NCBI GenBank assembly: GCA_030037705.1
Contig: JASHQE010000174.1
Span: forward strand, 1-64,000
From: Acidobacteriaceae bacterium
GTDB taxonomy: Bacteria; Acidobacteriota; Terriglobia; Terriglobales; Acidobacteriaceae
DNA length: 64,000 nucleotides
Reading direction: 5' to 3'
In this document: piece after piece, positions 62,209 to 64,000 of the stretch
Layout: every line of letters begins with the position of its first letter
How positions within the stretch are numbered: position 1 is the first letter of the stretch
Notes under the pieces: generated by a model
Seen by the model: the letters and a program-made list of their open reading frames with translations, nothing else
Told to the model about the DNA's origin: nothing
Databases searched by the model: none
Made by a program: the position numbers and the translations under genes

Positions 62209-63249
62209 TCACTTCAGGGTCTCGAGATAGGCAGTCACTTGATCGAGCTGCTCATCGCTCAGTTGCATCGCCGGCATAAGTGCGCCGCGCTTAAACGAAT
62301 CCGGCGACTTGATCCACTCGCGGAGGTTTTCGGGAGTGTTGTCCATGGCGCCCGAAGCCAGAGTTGCCCGGCTCATCAGGTGGGTCAGATCCGGTCCAAA
62401 GCGGCCGGTTGCCGATGTGCCCGATACCGTGTGGCAGTTCATGCAAGCCTGCGTCTCGAAGACTTTTCTCCCCGCAGCGACCGCGGAGTCTTGCCGTCCT
62501 GGTTGTTGCTGACTCTTGATCCAGGCATCGAACTGCTCCGGAGTATCGACGTACACGCGGAGCAGCATCAGGGCGTGCTGCGTGCCGCAGAACTGAGCGC
62601 ATTGGCCAAGATAGAGCCCGGGCGTATTGGGGTCGAGCCACATGGTGTTGATGTGGTTGGCAATCAGGTCGGTCTTCCCGGCGAGTTGTGGAACCCAAAA
62701 ACTGTGATTTACGTCAGCCGAGGTCAATGTGAGGAACGTAGGCCTCGACGCCGCATTGCCGCTCACAGGAATGTGGAGTTCATTCGCTGTGACGACACCA
62801 TATTTTGGGTATCGGAACTCCCACCAGAACTGGTGGCCGATCGCCGTAACATCCAGCGCAGCAGTCGGCTTTGGAGCGTCCTGGATCGCAAAGATGATGC
62901 GCGCAGTTGTAAGAAAAAGCACGACCACAATGAGTACGGGAATGACCGTCCACGCCAATTCGATCTGCGTGCTTCCGTAGATCTGGGCCGGTTCTGCCAA
63001 TGAGTCCGACTTGCGTGCCCGGAATCTGAACAACGCAACCGCAAGTAGTCCGCCAACGACGAGGAAGATACCTCCTGTAATCGAAACAACAAATACCGAT
63101 AAATCAAAGATCTGGTGCGCAGGCGTAGAGGCTGGCGCGAGGGTGCTGGGAACCCTCTGCGGCCCCTGCGCCAACATCGAGCTGGTCAGCCATAGCCACG
63201 CAGCTACACTGCCAAAGCGAGCTAAACGGCCAATACGCTTCGCCTGCAT
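62209..63249 (-). CDS. ctaC: Cytochrome c oxidase subunit II with fused cytochrome c (caa3 type)
   Basis: Electron-entry subunit. The ATG at 63249, with AGGGAAG upstream, starts a signal peptide (ARFGSVAAWLWLTSSMLAQG). Two helices follow (DLSVFVVSITGGIFLVVGG, LAWTVIPVLIVVVLFLTTAR) and then the cupredoxin domain with the CuA ligands in GQCAQFCGTQHALMLL. The C-terminal 90 residues form a monohaem cytochrome c (CMNCHTVSGTSATGRFGP, axial Met in RGALMPAMQLSDEQ). This defines a caa3-type oxidase. It is the first gene of the seven-gene respiratory operon; a TTACAT-type motif lies about 130 bases upstream. Confidence 0.94.
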   Translation of the reverse strand: MQAKRIGRLARFGSVAAWLWLTSSMLAQGPQRVPSTLAPASTPAHQIFDLSVFVVSITGGIFLVVGGLLAVALFRFRARKSDSLAEPAQIYGSTQIELAWTVIPVLIVVVLFLTTARIIFAIQDAPKPTAALDVTAIGHQFWWEFRYPKYGVVTANELHIPVSGNAASRPTFLTLTSADVNHSFWVPQLAGKTDLIANHINTMWLDPNTPGLYLGQCAQFCGTQHALMLLRVYVDTPEQFDAWIKSQQQPGRQDSAVAAGRKVFETQACMNCHTVSGTSATGRFGPDLTHLMSRATLASGAMDNTPENLREWIKSPDSFKRGALMPAMQLSDEQLDQVTAYLETLK

Positions 63250-63378
63250 CTTGTGATCTTCCCTTCCAATCGGGTTAGGATCGGATATCAATTGGACGAG
63301 CGCCGGAAGGAGCAACTTCTCTTCGAACGATGAAAGACTTCCGACAGCGTGATACTAGCAATGCAAAGTAGCCGTCGA

Positions 63379-63396
63379 AATTACATGTTTCTGGTA
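63379..63396. promoter_or_regulatory. TTACAT-type motif, copy 4
   Basis: AATTACATGTTTCTGGTA, identical over 18 bases to the sequence upstream of the acetoin operon at 53163-53180. It lies upstream of the oxidase operon, between it and the gene at 63452. Candidate shared regulatory site. Confidence 0.45.
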
Positions 63397-63451
63397 GGGG
63401 ATGAGTGAGGTGGATGTCGAACTGTGTGCGATTTTAGTTCTTTAATAGGAA

Positions 63452-63913
63452 TCAGGGCTTTCCCCACGCCGCGCGTTCGTACACCTGCCGCAACTCTAAC
63501 CGGCACTTGAGCGCGAAGTCGTTCAATGGGTCCGCGTGTTGCTCCAGGGCGGCCATCTTTAACTCCTCGATGCTCATATTGTCTTCGCCATACTTCGTGA
63601 TGAGTTTCTTGACAAATGCCTCGGCAGCCTCAAGAACGCCTTCCGACGCAAAGAGCCTGATTCGATTTACGAGCGCATACATGGCGACGATGTCATCGAT
63701 CTTCTCGAGATTCTGGGCGAGGGCTTTTGCGTAGCACGCCGTTCCCTGTCGAATGAACTCGGCGTAGAGTTCTTCTCTCTGCGCGATCTCGCGATTGGTC
63801 AGCTCCCGCTGGGTAAGACTTCGCTGCAGTACGAAATTGCTCAGAACAGGTGTGGATGCGCCGATGATGGAGCCGCCAAGAGCAGCCAATATGCTGGTAA
63901 GAGTGCTATCCAT
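63452..63913 (-). CDS. Hypothetical membrane-anchored protein
   Basis: A 153-residue protein from the ATG at 63913 (63928 is an alternative). The N-terminal segment STLTSILAALGGSIIGASTPVLSNFVL is a probable membrane helix. The rest is helical and charged (QRELTNREIAQREELYAEFI, and on to a C-terminal QVYERAAWGKP), suggesting a cytoplasmic or periplasmic coiled-coil domain. I recognise no functional family; similar short anchored proteins are widespread as hypothetical proteins. It precedes the oxidase operon in the same direction with about 200 bases between them, and does not look functionally linked. Confidence 0.7.
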   Translation of the reverse strand: MDSTLTSILAALGGSIIGASTPVLSNFVLQRSLTQRELTNREIAQREELYAEFIRQGTACYAKALAQNLEKIDDIVAMYALVNRIRLFASEGVLEAAEAFVKKLITKYGEDNMSIEELKMAALEQHADPLNDFALKCRLELRQVYERAAWGKP

Positions 63914-64000
63914 GGCAATGGCTCTCACAATGGAGAGCGACCGTTCTATCCATAGGGATCCGGCTTCACCGCGGCATCTGGCCCATGGTTGTCTTCAAGT

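Overview
The window looks like a chromosomal segment of a soil-type Acidobacteriota (Terriglobia-like). I infer this from three very large Oar-type TonB-dependent receptors with carboxypeptidase-regulatory N-terminal domains, a CRTAC1/UnbV FG-GAP protein, many secreted glycoside hydrolases, and palindromic intergenic repeats of a kind I associate with that phylum. No rRNA gene, intact tRNA, CRISPR array or intact transposon was seen.

Layout. 1-7 kb: the tail of a probable alpha-L-fucosidase, then a leftward run of GH92 mannosidase, GH3 beta-glycosidase and a TIM-barrel-like putative glycosidase whose 3' end carries two compensating frameshifts. 7-8 kb: a ROK-family sugar kinase. 8-16.6 kb: a membrane-tethered regulator divergent from an Oar-type receptor, followed by a CRTAC1/UnbV protein and a TPR protein. 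16.6-18 kb: a truncated msrB, a palindromic repeat, a SnoaL-like secreted protein and a tRNA half-gene with short direct repeats. 18-27.8 kb: a second cassette of the same design, with GH31 alpha-glucosidase, TPR protein and Oar-type receptor leftward and the paralogous regulator rightward. 27.8-35 kb: GH2 beta-galactosidase downstream of a third Oar-type receptor. 35-53 kb: fermentation and redox sensing, namely a pyruvate/2-oxoacid decarboxylase, three FixL-like histidine kinases, a single-domain receiver, a FixJ-type regulator, an ECF sigma factor, a type II NADH dehydrogenase, and an acetoin operon (ADC-family decarboxylase, acetolactate decarboxylase, acetolactate synthase). 53-56 kb: an Mla-type lipid transporter whose MCE subunit ends in an OmpA-like domain. 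56-63.3 kb: one operon for a caa3-type oxidase plus a bc complex (coxB, coxA, coxC, unknown membrane protein, dihaem cytochrome c, Rieske, cytochrome b fused to cytochrome c).

How it fits together. The left half harvests glycans: receptors import oligosaccharides, and secreted fucosidase, mannosidase, beta-glucosidase, alpha-glucosidase and beta-galactosidase trim them. The right half disposes of the carbon and electrons: oxidase and NDH-2 for respiration, 2-oxoacid decarboxylase and acetoin formation for overflow or low oxygen, with FixL/FixJ-like signalling between them. A recurrent TTACAT-type upstream sequence may tie several of these operons together.

The best candidate for an undescribed system is the duplicated receptor cassette. 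Two paralogous regulators have a cytoplasmic DNA-binding-like domain, one membrane helix and a periplasmic domain I cannot name. Each is transcribed divergently from an Oar-type receptor that is followed by a secreted TPR protein.
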